From Streptomyces griseofuscus (lineage in GTDB: Bacteria; Actinomycetota; Actinomycetes; Streptomycetales; Streptomycetaceae), in the NCBI RefSeq assembly GCF_014673495.1, contig NZ_CP051006.1, forward strand, positions 1,488,001-1,552,000: a stretch of 64,000 nucleotides of DNA. Reading direction: 5' to 3'. Both the position numbers and the translations under genes were made by a program. The first letter of the stretch is position 1, and every line of letters starts with the position of its first letter. Below are positions 42,401 through 50,809 of this stretch, one piece after another. The notes below the pieces were generated by a model. It had not been told where the DNA came from, searched no databases, and saw only the letters and a program-made list of their open reading frames with translations.

Positions 42401-43656
42401 CGAGGAGGCTCCCATCGCTGGGCTTCGTCGCGGAGATCGTCGAGGACCGACCTCAAGGAGATCAACGAGCGTTGTACAAAGGGCAGTTCCCATGGTGTGG
42501 GTGAGGTGAGGGCTGCCGTGCGTTCTTCCTCGTCCGCGCCGCCCAGCAGCGGCCCGGTGCCGATCCGTACGCGCGGGGCCGCCAGATCGTCGCCGAAGCG
42601 GTGGCCGCCGGGCACGGGCATACCGGTCCTGGCGGTGAGAAAGTCCTCCAGTTCCTGTGCGTCGTTCACGTCCTGGGCGGCGAGCGCCTCGCGGAACGGG
42701 CTCAGGTCGGCGTAGACGTGGCGCCCGGCCTGCGGGGGGCGGGCGAGGGCGCCGGCGGCGGTGACCTCGGCGTGCGCCGCGTCGGCCAGCCGGGCGTGCA
42801 GCCGTACGGCGGCCTCGCGGCGCTCGGTCACGGGCGGGGGTTCGTCCAGGGCGTAGCAGGCGGCCGCGGCGACGGGGGTGGCGAGGCGGGCGCCGAGCCC
42901 GGTGAGGATGTCCAGGACCCGTGCGTGCAGGCGCCGTCCGGTGTCGGAGGCGGGGAAGCGGGCGACGGCGGCGGGCCAGCCGGGCGGCAGCAGGGAGCCG
43001 GCCAGGTCGGTGACGACGGTGACCCGGTCGGGCCGCATCTCGGCGGGGCTGAGCAGGACGGTGGCGTGCGGCGCGTGCACGGTGTCGCGCCAGGTCTCGT
43101 CGCTGACCAGGTGCAGGCCCTCGGCGGTGGCGGCCTCCACGGTCTCGTGCAGAAGTTCGGGCGGGGCGACGGTGGCGGTGGGGTCGTCGGCGACGGACAG
43201 CACCAGCAGCCGGGGGTCGCCGCCCTCGGCGCGGACCCGGCGCACGGTCTCCAGCAGCGCGTAGGGGTCGGGGACGCCGCCGCTCTCGGCGGGCGTGGGC
43301 ACATGGAAGACGGGCCGCCCGAGGACCCGAGCGTAGGGGGCCCACCAGGCGGCGCAGGGGCGGGGTACGAGGACGTCGGCGCCGTCCCCGGCGAGCGCCG
43401 CGGTGAGCGCGAGGAGCAGTGCGGGGGCGCCGGGTCCGGCGGCGACCTGGTCCGGGACGCAGGGCAGGGCGCGGCGGGTCCAGTAGCCGCAGGCGGCCTC
43501 CAGCAGGGCGGGGGCGCCGCCGACGGGCTGGGCGTCGGCGCGGCCCGCCGCCGCGGCGACCGCGGCGGTCAGTTCGGGGAGCACGGGCAGGCCGTCGCCG
43601 GGCAGTGGCGGGCCGTAGCGGACGGGGCCGTGGCCCTCGGGGTCCGTCCGCCGCAT
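42397..43656 (-). CDS. Aminotransferase class I/II-like PLP protein
   Basis: This 419-residue protein shows a fold-type I aminotransferase layout. It has RYGPPLPGDGLPVLPELTAA, the glycine turn GPGAPALLLALTAALAGDGA, PRPCAAWWAPYARVLGRPVF, the cofactor Asp in LHLVSDETWRDTVH and RVRIGTGPLLGG at the C-terminus (substrate-carboxylate Arg). The segment where the Schiff-base Lys should lie reads TVVTDLAGSLLPPGWPAAVA, with no obvious Lys, so catalysis is doubtful. The start is ATG 43656, with GGAGG upstream. It is translationally coupled (ATGA) to the metallo-hydrolase gene. Confidence 0.75.
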   Translation of the reverse strand: MRRTDPEGHGPVRYGPPLPGDGLPVLPELTAAVAAAAGRADAQPVGGAPALLEAACGYWTRRALPCVPDQVAAGPGAPALLLALTAALAGDGADVLVPRPCAAWWAPYARVLGRPVFHVPTPAESGGVPDPYALLETVRRVRAEGGDPRLLVLSVADDPTATVAPPELLHETVEAATAEGLHLVSDETWRDTVHAPHATVLLSPAEMRPDRVTVVTDLAGSLLPPGWPAAVARFPASDTGRRLHARVLDILTGLGARLATPVAAAACYALDEPPPVTERREAAVRLHARLADAAHAEVTAAGALARPPQAGRHVYADLSPFREALAAQDVNDAQELEDFLTARTGMPVPGGHRFGDDLAAPRVRIGTGPLLGGADEEERTAALTSPTPWELPFVQRSLISLRSVLDDLRDEAQRWEPPR

Positions 43657-43843
43657 GTCCGCCTCCGCGCAGTCCGTGGTGCCGCCCGGCCCGGGGCCGT
43701 GCCGTCCGGTGTGCCGCCCTGGACTTCCGCCCCGCGCCGGACGGTGCCGAAGGTGCGGCGAGCGGCGGGTGGGTCGGGAGTGTCCTCGGGATCCTGTGTA
43801 CCCGCTGGGCGTAACTCCATGGCCGGGGCGGGAGTTGTGCGGG

Positions 43844-44626
43844 TCACACGTCCGCCGGGCGGTCACCTCCGCCGGTGCGCAAGCGGCCGTGGATCCGGTA
43901 GCCGGCGCCCGCGCAGGCGGCGGCGATCAGGGCCGCGCCCGCGGCCAGGGCGGGGACCGAGTCGTTGAAGGTGCCGCCCACGCCGGCCGCCACGCCGTGC
44001 TGGGTGCCGCCCCCGCCGACGGCGCAGTCGTCGCCCTCGTCGTCGCCGCCGCTGCCTGGGGTCCAGCTCGTGGCGCCGTTGCGGTCGTCGCCGCCGCCGT
44101 CGTCGTAGGAGTCCTCGGAGTAGCCGGAGTAGCCGGAGGACGAGCGGGAGTCGCGGCAGGAGTCGTCGCCCGAGTCCTCGCAGGCGCCGGAGCGGGCGCC
44201 GGAAGCGGCACCGTCGCAGGCGCGGTCGTCGTCGGCGCAGGTCTCGCTCTTCGCGCCGGTGCACTGCCGCGCGTCACCGGTACAGGTCTCCCCCGCCCGG
44301 CACTGGGTGCCCGTGCCGGTGCCGTTCCCCGCCCCGGTCCCGCCGCACGACTTGCCGGGGCCGCCGCTCGCCCGTGGGTCCGGGCTCCCGCTCGCCCGGG
44401 CCGTGGGTCCGGGCACCCGGCCCGCGCCGCCCCCCGCGTCCGGGTCCGGCGCGGGGGCCGGCGCCCGGGTGGTGCCCGGCAGCTGCGGCTCCGGGACGGT
44501 CGTGGGGGCGCAGCTCGCGGATCCCGCGCCGGGGGCGGCCGCCACGGCGAGGGCGGCGGGGCCGGTCAGGGCGAGCGCGGCGCCGGCGGCGAGGGCGACG
44601 GGCAGGGCGCGGACGGTGCGGCGCAT
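43844..44626 (-). CDS. Cys-rich secreted or membrane-anchored protein
   Basis: This 260-residue protein has a Sec leader (RTVRALPVALAAGAALALTG). A Pro/Ala/Gly-rich segment follows, then a cysteine-rich stretch with about ten Cys (CRAGETCTGDARQCTGAKSE and on). A Ser/Asp/Gly run (SSSGYSGYSEDSYDDGGGDD) comes next, then one hydrophobic helix near the end (VPALAAGAALIAAACAGAGY) and a basic tail. This is a wall/membrane-anchored topology like that of LPXTG-type surface proteins, but without the sortase motif. The function is unknown. The start is ATG 44626, with GAGGAG upstream. Confidence 0.75.
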   Translation of the reverse strand: MRRTVRALPVALAAGAALALTGPAALAVAAAPGAGSASCAPTTVPEPQLPGTTRAPAPAPDPDAGGGAGRVPGPTARASGSPDPRASGGPGKSCGGTGAGNGTGTGTQCRAGETCTGDARQCTGAKSETCADDDRACDGAASGARSGACEDSGDDSCRDSRSSSGYSGYSEDSYDDGGGDDRNGATSWTPGSGGDDEGDDCAVGGGGTQHGVAAGVGGTFNDSVPALAAGAALIAAACAGAGYRIHGRLRTGGGDRPADV

Positions 44627-45037
44627 GGAAGGGCTCCTCGGGAGCTACGGCGGACTGCGGATGACGGTCGGCGGCTGACGGGTGCGGACGGCTGAGGGCG
44701 GGCAGTGGTCGGCGAACGGCGGGCTGACGGTCGTACGGGCGCGGTCGTTACGGGCGGCTGGGGCGGCGATACGACTCCCACGCCCTGCGGCGCCCGGGGT
44801 CGTACCCCTGCCTCCCCAGCCATCACAGCCCGCCCCTCGCCCCGGCGCGCGCCGCCGGACCCCATTCGCGGGACGCGGACGCCCACCCGGGTGACGGCGT
44901 AGCCCGGTGCGAGGCTCCCGGGCGCCGGAGCGCGCGGGACTCACGAACCCTCGGGAGGTTTTCCGCACTGCCCGCCGGAGACTCGGTCGACGCTGACCGG
45001 ATCGTCCGCTTCGCAACCCCACCGGGGAGGTCCTTCC
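44627..45037. other. Divergent intergenic region, 411 bp
   Basis: This region separates the Cys-rich secreted protein (minus) from the ThDP enzyme (plus). Frames open here are compositional; I see no gene. The left part contains loosely repeated GGGCGG/CGGCTG units. No convincing palindrome was found. Confidence 0.5.
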
Positions 45038-46834
45038 ATGAGCACGAAGGTGTCCGACCATGTCCTGGAGCGTCTGCGCGCCTGGGATGTCGAGCAGGTG
45101 TTCGCCTATCCGGGCGACGGCATCAACGGACTGCTCGCCGCGTGGGGCCGCGCCGGGGACAAGCCGCGGTTCATCCAGTCCCGGCACGAGGAGATGTCCG
45201 CGTTCGAGGCGGTCGGGTACGCGAAGTTCAGCGGGCGCATCGGGGTGTGCGCGGCGACCTCGGGACCGGGCGCGATCCACCTCCTGAACGGCCTGTACGA
45301 CGCGAAGCTCGACCATGTGCCGGTGCTGGCGATCGTCGGCCAGACCGATCGCAGCGCGATGGGCGGCTCCTACCAGCAGGAGGTCGACCTGCACACGCTG
45401 TACAAGGACGTCGCCTCGGAGTTCGTGGAGACGGTGACGGTGCCCGAGCAGCTGCCGAACGTGCTGGACCGGGCGATCCGTACGGCGTACGCGCGGCGCT
45501 GCCCGACCGCGCTGATCATCCCCGGCGATGTGCAGGAGCTGGACTACTCGCCGCCGACGCACTCGTTCAAGATGGTGCCCTCCAGCCTGGGGGTCAGCGA
45601 TTGGACGGCGACCCCGACGGACGAGGCGCTGCGCCGGGCCGCGGAGGTGCTGAACGCGGGCGACAAGCCGGCGATCCTGGTCGGGCAGGGTGCCGCGGGC
45701 GCGGTCGCGGAGGTGCGGGAGATCGCGGAGCTGCTCGGCGCGGGCGTCGCCAAGGCGCTGCTCGGCAAGGACGTGCTCAGCGATGAGCTGCCGTACGTCA
45801 CCGGGCCGATCGGGCTGCTGGGCAGCCGGCCGTCGTACGAGCTGATGCGGGACTGCGACACGCTGCTGACCATCGGGTCCTCGTTCCCGTACGCCCAGTT
45901 CCTGCCGGACTTCGGCTCGGCGCGCGCCGTGCAGATCGATCTCGATCCGCACATGATCGGGATGCGGTACCCGTACGAGGTGAATCTCGTCGGCGACGCG
46001 CGGGCGACGCTCCAGCGGCTGATCCCGCTGCTGGAGACCGACCGGGGCGGCCGGGAGTGGTACGACACGGTGACCGCGAACGTGCGGCGCTGGCACGAGA
46101 CGATGGACCGGCGGGCCGGGCTCGCGGCGGACCCGATCAACCCGGAGTACGTGGCGCGGGCCCTCGACCCGCTGCTCCCCGACGACGTGATCCTCACCGC
46201 CGACTCGGGCTCGGTGGCGAACTGGTACGCGCGGCACATCACCATGCGGCCCGGTATGCGCGGCTCGCTGTCCGGGACGCTCGCGACGATGGGGCCCGGG
46301 GTGCCGTACGCGATCGGCGCGAAGTTCGCGCACCCGGACCGCCCGGTGGTGGCGCTGGTGGGCGACGGCGCGATGCAGATGAACGGGCTGGCGGAGATGA
46401 TCACCGCGGCCAAGTACCGGGACCGCTGGTCGGATCCCCGGCTGGTGGTCGCGGTGTGGAACAACCAGGACCTGAACCAGGTGACCTGGGAGATGCGGGC
46501 GATGGAGGGCGCGCCGTCCTTCCTGCCCTCGCAGGAGATCCCGGACGTGCGGTACGCCGATTTCGCGCGGTCGCTCGGCCTTGAGGGCATCCGGGTGGAG
46601 AAGTCCGAGGACGTGGCGGCGGGCTGGCGGGCGGCGCTCGCGGCGGACCGGCCCTGTGTGATCGAGTTCCTGACCGACCCCGCCGTACCGCCGGTCCCGC
46701 CGCACGCCACCTGGGAGCAGATGGAGGCCACGGCCGCCTCGGTCCTCAAGGGCGACCCGGACCGGGGCTCGGTGGTCAAGCAGGGCCTGAAGGCGAAGGT
46801 CCAGGAGTTCCTGCCGGGCCGGACCAGGCGGTAG
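45038..46834 (+). CDS. Thiamine-diphosphate enzyme, pyruvate oxidase/dehydrogenase-like
   Basis: This 598-residue enzyme is of the PoxB/acetolactate synthase superfamily. The Pyr domain has AYPGDGINGLLAAWGRAGDK and the catalytic Glu in SRHEEMSAFEAVGYAKF. The central domain has AILVGQGAAGAVAEV. The PP domain has the ThDP motif GDGAMQMNGLAEMITAAKYR ... NNQDLNQVTWEMR. It decarboxylates a 2-oxo acid, probably pyruvate, with a quinone or FAD acceptor. The start is ATG 45038, with GGGGAGG upstream. It is followed by a small DUF2795 gene and a DJ-1/PfpI gene, which suggests a stress-related operon. Confidence 0.9.
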   Translation: MSTKVSDHVLERLRAWDVEQVFAYPGDGINGLLAAWGRAGDKPRFIQSRHEEMSAFEAVGYAKFSGRIGVCAATSGPGAIHLLNGLYDAKLDHVPVLAIVGQTDRSAMGGSYQQEVDLHTLYKDVASEFVETVTVPEQLPNVLDRAIRTAYARRCPTALIIPGDVQELDYSPPTHSFKMVPSSLGVSDWTATPTDEALRRAAEVLNAGDKPAILVGQGAAGAVAEVREIAELLGAGVAKALLGKDVLSDELPYVTGPIGLLGSRPSYELMRDCDTLLTIGSSFPYAQFLPDFGSARAVQIDLDPHMIGMRYPYEVNLVGDARATLQRLIPLLETDRGGREWYDTVTANVRRWHETMDRRAGLAADPINPEYVARALDPLLPDDVILTADSGSVANWYARHITMRPGMRGSLSGTLATMGPGVPYAIGAKFAHPDRPVVALVGDGAMQMNGLAEMITAAKYRDRWSDPRLVVAVWNNQDLNQVTWEMRAMEGAPSFLPSQEIPDVRYADFARSLGLEGIRVEKSEDVAAGWRAALAADRPCVIEFLTDPAVPPVPPHATWEQMEATAASVLKGDPDRGSVVKQGLKAKVQEFLPGRTRR

Positions 46835-46905
46835 ACGGCGGTGGCGGTGTTTGGTGGTGCCGTACCGGGTACGCGGGTGCGGACGTTCGATCCCTGGAGG
46901 GAGAT

Positions 46906-47283
46906 ATGCAGCGAGGCAGTGACCGGCTGAACGTGCACCGGGACGACGAGATGAAGCATGAGCTCAAGGGTCTGCTGAGGTCCGGGCACCCGACCCGGGC
47001 CGAGGAGTGGCACGACCCGGAGCCCGCCGCCGACGACGACCCGGAGGTGACCGGCGGCCCGGTCGGCGGGATCGGCTCCCCGGCGTCCCTGGAACGGGTG
47101 CGGCTGGAGCTGGCCCGCAGCCTGAGCCGCAGCGCCTTCCCGGCCCGCCCGGGCGAGCTGGTCTCGGCGCTGCGCCGGGACAACGCGCCGGATCCGCTGG
47201 TGGACGCGGTGGCGGAGCTGCCGCGCGGCGAGCGGTTCCGCAATGTGCAGCAACTGGCCGAGGCGCTCTCGGGCGGCGGATGA
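46906..47283 (+). CDS. DUF2795-containing protein
   Basis: This 125-residue soluble protein has an acidic N-terminal half (RDDEMKHELKGLLRSGHPTR, then EEWHDPEPAADDDPEV). The C-terminal DUF2795 module (residues about 78-122) contains FPARPGELVSALRRDNAPDP and RGERFRNVQQLAEAL. The function is unknown. The start is ATG 46906, with GGAGGGA upstream. It lies between the ThDP enzyme and the DJ-1/PfpI gene on the same strand. Confidence 0.85.
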   Translation: MQRGSDRLNVHRDDEMKHELKGLLRSGHPTRAEEWHDPEPAADDDPEVTGGPVGGIGSPASLERVRLELARSLSRSAFPARPGELVSALRRDNAPDPLVDAVAELPRGERFRNVQQLAEALSGGG

Positions 47284-47317
47284 GCGAGGGAAGAGCGAGC
47301 AAAGGAGGACGAAGATC

Positions 47318-47860
47318 ATGCGCATCGCGTTTCTGGTGGCGCCCGAGGGCGTCGAGCAGGTGGAGCTGACCGAGCCGTGGAAGGCGGCCGCGGACGCGGG
47401 GCACGAGCCGGTGCTGGTGTCGACCGAGTCCGGGAAGGTTCAGGGGTTCAACCATCTCGACAAGGCGGACACCTTCGAGGTGGACGAGGTGGTCGGCGAG
47501 GCGGACGCCGGCTCGTTCGGGGGGCTTGTGCTGCCCGGCGGGGTGGCGAACCCGGACTTCCTGCGGATGGACGAGAAGGCCGTGGGGTTCGTGAAGGACT
47601 TCTTCGACCAGGGGCGTCCGGTCGCCGCGATCTGCCACGCGCCCTGGACGCTGGTGGAGGCGGACGTCGTGCGCGGCCGGGTGCTGACCTCCTGGCCGAG
47701 CCTGAAGACGGACATCCGCAACGCCGGCGGTACCTGGGTGGACGAGCAGGTCAAGGTCTGCGACCACGGACCCAACCAGCTGGTGACCAGCCGTAAGCCG
47801 GACGATCTGAAGGCGTTCTGCGAGACGTTCCTCCAGGTGTTCGAGGGTGCGGCCGGCTGA
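47318..47860 (+). CDS. DJ-1/PfpI-family protein (YhbO-like)
   Basis: This 180-residue class I glutamine-amidotransferase-fold protein has RIAFLVAPEGVEQVELTEPW at the start and LVLPGGVANPDFLRMDEKA. The nucleophile elbow is AAICHAPWTLVEA (Cys about residue 107, followed by His). Members act as stress proteases, chaperones or glyoxal deglycases. The start is ATG 47318, with AGGAGG upstream. The gene is probably the last of the ThDP-enzyme operon and is followed by a strong terminator. Confidence 0.92.
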   Translation: MRIAFLVAPEGVEQVELTEPWKAAADAGHEPVLVSTESGKVQGFNHLDKADTFEVDEVVGEADAGSFGGLVLPGGVANPDFLRMDEKAVGFVKDFFDQGRPVAAICHAPWTLVEADVVRGRVLTSWPSLKTDIRNAGGTWVDEQVKVCDHGPNQLVTSRKPDDLKAFCETFLQVFEGAAG

Positions 47861-47883
47861 GACCCCGCCGGTTCGGTGACATG

Positions 47884-47920
47884 GTGAGGGGGCCGACCCA
47901 GGACGGGTCGGCCCCCTCAC
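47884..47920. terminator. Strong bidirectional terminator
   Basis: Perfect 16-bp stem (47884-47899 with 47905-47920) and a 5-base loop; arm GTGAGGGGGCCGACCC. It lies between the convergent stops at 47860 and 47949. Confidence 0.95.
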
Positions 47921-47948
47921 ACGCGTCGTGCCGTGCGCTCGGCTCGGC

Positions 47949-48206
47949 TCAGGTGCCCGGCTGCCCCGGAGTCACCGACTCGCCGCAGTGGCGCTCCCGG
48001 GCGCCCTCGCGGGTGCGGCCCGCGCTGACCAGGCGGCGCGGGTTGCGGCGCAGATACTCGCCCTCCAGCTGCGCCATGCGCTCGTTGTGGGCCCGCAGCG
48101 CGTCGTTGGAGGCGTACAGGAGGGTGTCGTGGCGCGTGCGGTGGATCGTCTCCAGCTCCTTCATGAGCTGCTGGTCGTCCAGTCGGCTGGGGTCGACTCC
48201 GGTCAT
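47949..48206 (-). CDS. Small DUF6158-like protein
   Basis: This 85-residue hydrophilic helical protein opens with MTGVDPSRLDDQQLMKELET. It continues through HRTRHDTLLYASNDALRAHN and MAQLEGEYLRRNPRRLVSAG. I recall this as a short conserved actinobacterial family (DUF6158), function unknown. The start is ATG 48206, with GCGGGG eight bases upstream. An in-frame ATG at 48236 lacks a site. It lies downstream of the ABC-F gene on the same strand. Confidence 0.75.
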   Translation of the reverse strand: MTGVDPSRLDDQQLMKELETIHRTRHDTLLYASNDALRAHNERMAQLEGEYLRRNPRRLVSAGRTREGARERHCGESVTPGQPGT

Positions 48207-48322
48207 GGTGGTGCCCCGCTCGTCGTGTCCGTTCATTCGGTCCGAGTACCCGCGTTCCTGAATCCACTGTACGAACATCCCGGTCCCCCGGCCTCCGCAT
48301 GCCGCCGGGGGAGCGCGGGCGG

Positions 48323-49942
48323 CTACCGGGCCCGCTCCACCCGGCGCTCGTCCCACACCGGCTCCGGGGTCTCGCGGACCCGGCCGTCGGTGCCGAAGAC
48401 CAGGAAGCGGTCGAAGGAACGGGCGAACCAGCGGTCGTGGGTGACCGCGAGGACCGTGCCGTCGAACGCCTCCAGACCCTCCTGGAGGGCCTCGGCGGAC
48501 TCCAGGTCCAGGTTGTCGGTCGGTTCGTCCAGCAACAGGGCGGTGACGCCCTCGAGTTCGAGCAGCAGGATCTGGAAGCGGGCCTGCTGGCCGCCGGAGA
48601 GCCGCTCGAAGCACTGCTCGGCCTGCTGGGTCAGCTCGTAGCGGCGCAGCCGGGACATGGCCGGGCCGCGGTCCTGGGCGTGCTCCTTCCACAGGATGTC
48701 CAGCAGGGTGCGGCCCTGGAGTTCGGGGTGCGCGTGGGTCTGTGCGAAGTGGCCCGGTACGACACGGGCGCCGAGCTTCCAGAGGCCTGAGTGCGCCACG
48801 TCCTCGCCGGCCAGCAGGCGCAGGAAGTGCGACTTGCCGGAGCCGTTCGAGCCGAGGACGGCGACCCGTTCGCCGTAGAACACCTCCAGGTCGAACGGCT
48901 TCATCAGGCCGGTCAGCTCAAGTCCCGTGCAGGTGACCGCCCTTACACCGGTGCGGCCGCCCTTCAGGCGCATGGTGATGTCCTGCTCGCGCGGCGGCTC
49001 CGGGGGCGGTCCGGCCTCCTCGAACTTGCGCAGCCTGGTCTGCGCGGCGGCGTAGCGCGAGGCCATCTCATGGCTGACGGCGGCGGCCTGACGGAGGTTC
49101 AGGACGAGCTTCTTCAGCTGGGCGTGCTTCTCGTCCCAGCGGCGGCGCAACTCCTCGAAGCGGGCGAAGCGTTCGCGGCGGGCCTCGTGATAGGTGGCGA
49201 AGCCGCCGCCGTGCACCCAGGCGTCCGCGCCGGCCGGTCCCGGTTCGACGGAGACGATCTTCTCGGCGGCGCGGGCGAGGAGTTCACGGTCGTGGGAGAC
49301 GAACAGCACCGTCTTGCGGGTCTCCTTGAGCTGCTGCTCCAGCCACCGCTTGCCGGGTACGTCCAGGTAGTTGTCCGGCTCGTCCAGCAGCAGGACCTCG
49401 TCGGTGCCGCGCAGCAGCGCCTCCAGCACCAGGCGCTTCTGCTCACCGCCGGACAGGGTGCGCACCTGGCGCCACTGCGCCTTGTCGTACGGCATGCCGA
49501 GCGCGGCCGTGGTGCACATGTCCCACAGCGTCTCGGCCTCGTAGCCGCGCACCTCGGCCCAGTCGGCGAGGGCCTGCGCGTAGGCCAGCTGGGCGGGCTC
49601 GTCGTCCACCGTCATGACGGTGTGCTCGGCCTCGTCCACCGCCTTCGCGGCCTCGCGGATCCGGGGCGGGGCGACGGAGACCAGCAGGTCCCGCACGGTC
49701 GTCTCGTCGCGCACGGAGCCGACGAACTGGCGCATCACGCCGAGGCCGCCGCTCACCGTGACCGAGCCGCCGTGCGGCTTCAGCTCGCCGGAGATCAGCC
49801 GCAGCAGGGTGGTCTTGCCCGCTCCGTTCGGGCCGACCAGGGCGACGGCCGAGCCCTCGCCGACCCGGAAGGAGACATCGCCGAGCAGCGTCCTGCCGTC
49901 CGGTAGGTGGTATTCGAGGTGCGCGGCTTCCAGATGTCCCAT
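48323..49942 (-). CDS. ABC-F family ATPase
   Basis: This 539-residue protein has two ATP-binding cassettes and no membrane domain. NBD1 has Walker A GPNGAGKTT (about residue 37), signature LSGGEQKRLVLEALL and Walker B VLLLDEPDNYLD. NBD2 has GSNGSGKSH (about 358), LSGGQQARFQILLLE and ALLLDEPTDNLD. The charged linker (RRERFARFEELRRRWDEKHA) reaches the ribosome E/P site in ABC-F proteins. These give ribosome protection or translational regulation. The second Walker A has Ser-His after Lys instead of the usual Ser/Thr pair. The start is ATG 49942. Confidence 0.9.
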   Translation of the reverse strand: MGHLEAAHLEYHLPDGRTLLGDVSFRVGEGSAVALVGPNGAGKTTLLRLISGELKPHGGSVTVSGGLGVMRQFVGSVRDETTVRDLLVSVAPPRIREAAKAVDEAEHTVMTVDDEPAQLAYAQALADWAEVRGYEAETLWDMCTTAALGMPYDKAQWRQVRTLSGGEQKRLVLEALLRGTDEVLLLDEPDNYLDVPGKRWLEQQLKETRKTVLFVSHDRELLARAAEKIVSVEPGPAGADAWVHGGGFATYHEARRERFARFEELRRRWDEKHAQLKKLVLNLRQAAAVSHEMASRYAAAQTRLRKFEEAGPPPEPPREQDITMRLKGGRTGVRAVTCTGLELTGLMKPFDLEVFYGERVAVLGSNGSGKSHFLRLLAGEDVAHSGLWKLGARVVPGHFAQTHAHPELQGRTLLDILWKEHAQDRGPAMSRLRRYELTQQAEQCFERLSGGQQARFQILLLELEGVTALLLDEPTDNLDLESAEALQEGLEAFDGTVLAVTHDRWFARSFDRFLVFGTDGRVRETPEPVWDERRVERAR

Positions 49943-50060
49943 GAGGCCGCATTCTCCGGTCCGGGGGCGGACAGGGGCAAACCGTTATCGGACGCCCCCG
50001 CCCGAACCCCGCGGCCGCACCGGTTCACCGGGTTTCCGCCCGCGCTCCCCCGCCCCGGTT

Positions 50061-50717
50061 TCACCCCGTGGTGCCCAGCGGCTCCCCCGACGGGCCGGGG
50101 GTGCCCGCCGGCTCGACGGTGTGGGCCTCCCAGGTCAGGGCCCGCCAGCCGGTCCCGGGGTCGCCCTCCAGGGTGATCACACCGGTGTTGGCCAGCGGGC
50201 GCGCGGCGGCGAAGGCGACCTCGATGTTCCGGGCGCGGGCGGCGGTCCACATCCGGATCGCGGCGCCATGGCTGACCAAGGCGACCGTGCCCGCGCCGCT
50301 GCGGTACGCCTCCTCGATCACGGCGTCGTACCGCCCGAGCGCCTCCTCGCCGCTCTCCCCGCCGGGGACGCGCAGCGCGGTGTGCCCGGCCGCCCAGGCG
50401 AAGGCGGTGCGCATGTAGGACTCGGCCTCGGGGGCGTCGCCGGGCAGCATCTCCAGACGGCCCGCGGACAGCTCGCGGATGCCGTCGCGGACGGTCACCT
50501 CCAGTCCTCGCGCCAGAGCCAGCGGGGCGGCGGTGAGCTGGGTGCGGATCAGCGGGGAGGCGTAGAGGGCGCCGATGTCCTCGGCGGCCAGCGCCCGGGG
50601 CAGCGCGGCGGCCTGGGCCTCGCCGAGCGGGGTGAGACCGGGCCCGGGTGCGGCGGTGTCCAGCAGTCGGCGCACGTTGGACGTGGTCTGGCCGTGGCGG
50701 ATCAGGAGCAGGCGCAT
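50061..50717 (-). CDS. Histidine phosphatase family protein
   Basis: This 218-residue phosphoglycerate-mutase-like phosphatase has the catalytic RHG motif in LLLIRHGQTTSNVRRLLDT, ALYASPLIRTQLTAAPLA (second Arg) and the late His in VALVSHGAAIRMW. The proton donor Glu lies in GIRELSAGRLE. The start is ATG 50717, with AAGGAG upstream. It is divergent from the PAP2/lipid kinase fusion. Confidence 0.9.
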   Translation of the reverse strand: MRLLLIRHGQTTSNVRRLLDTAAPGPGLTPLGEAQAAALPRALAAEDIGALYASPLIRTQLTAAPLALARGLEVTVRDGIRELSAGRLEMLPGDAPEAESYMRTAFAWAAGHTALRVPGGESGEEALGRYDAVIEEAYRSGAGTVALVSHGAAIRMWTAARARNIEVAFAAARPLANTGVITLEGDPGTGWRALTWEAHTVEPAGTPGPSGEPLGTTG

Positions 50718-50809
50718 CCGGGCGTTCTCCTTGTGGCGTCCGGGCGGCGTCCGCGCGGTGCGGGACGCGATGGGACAGGAAACGGGCACTTCAGGGTAAC
50801 CGCACTCCT

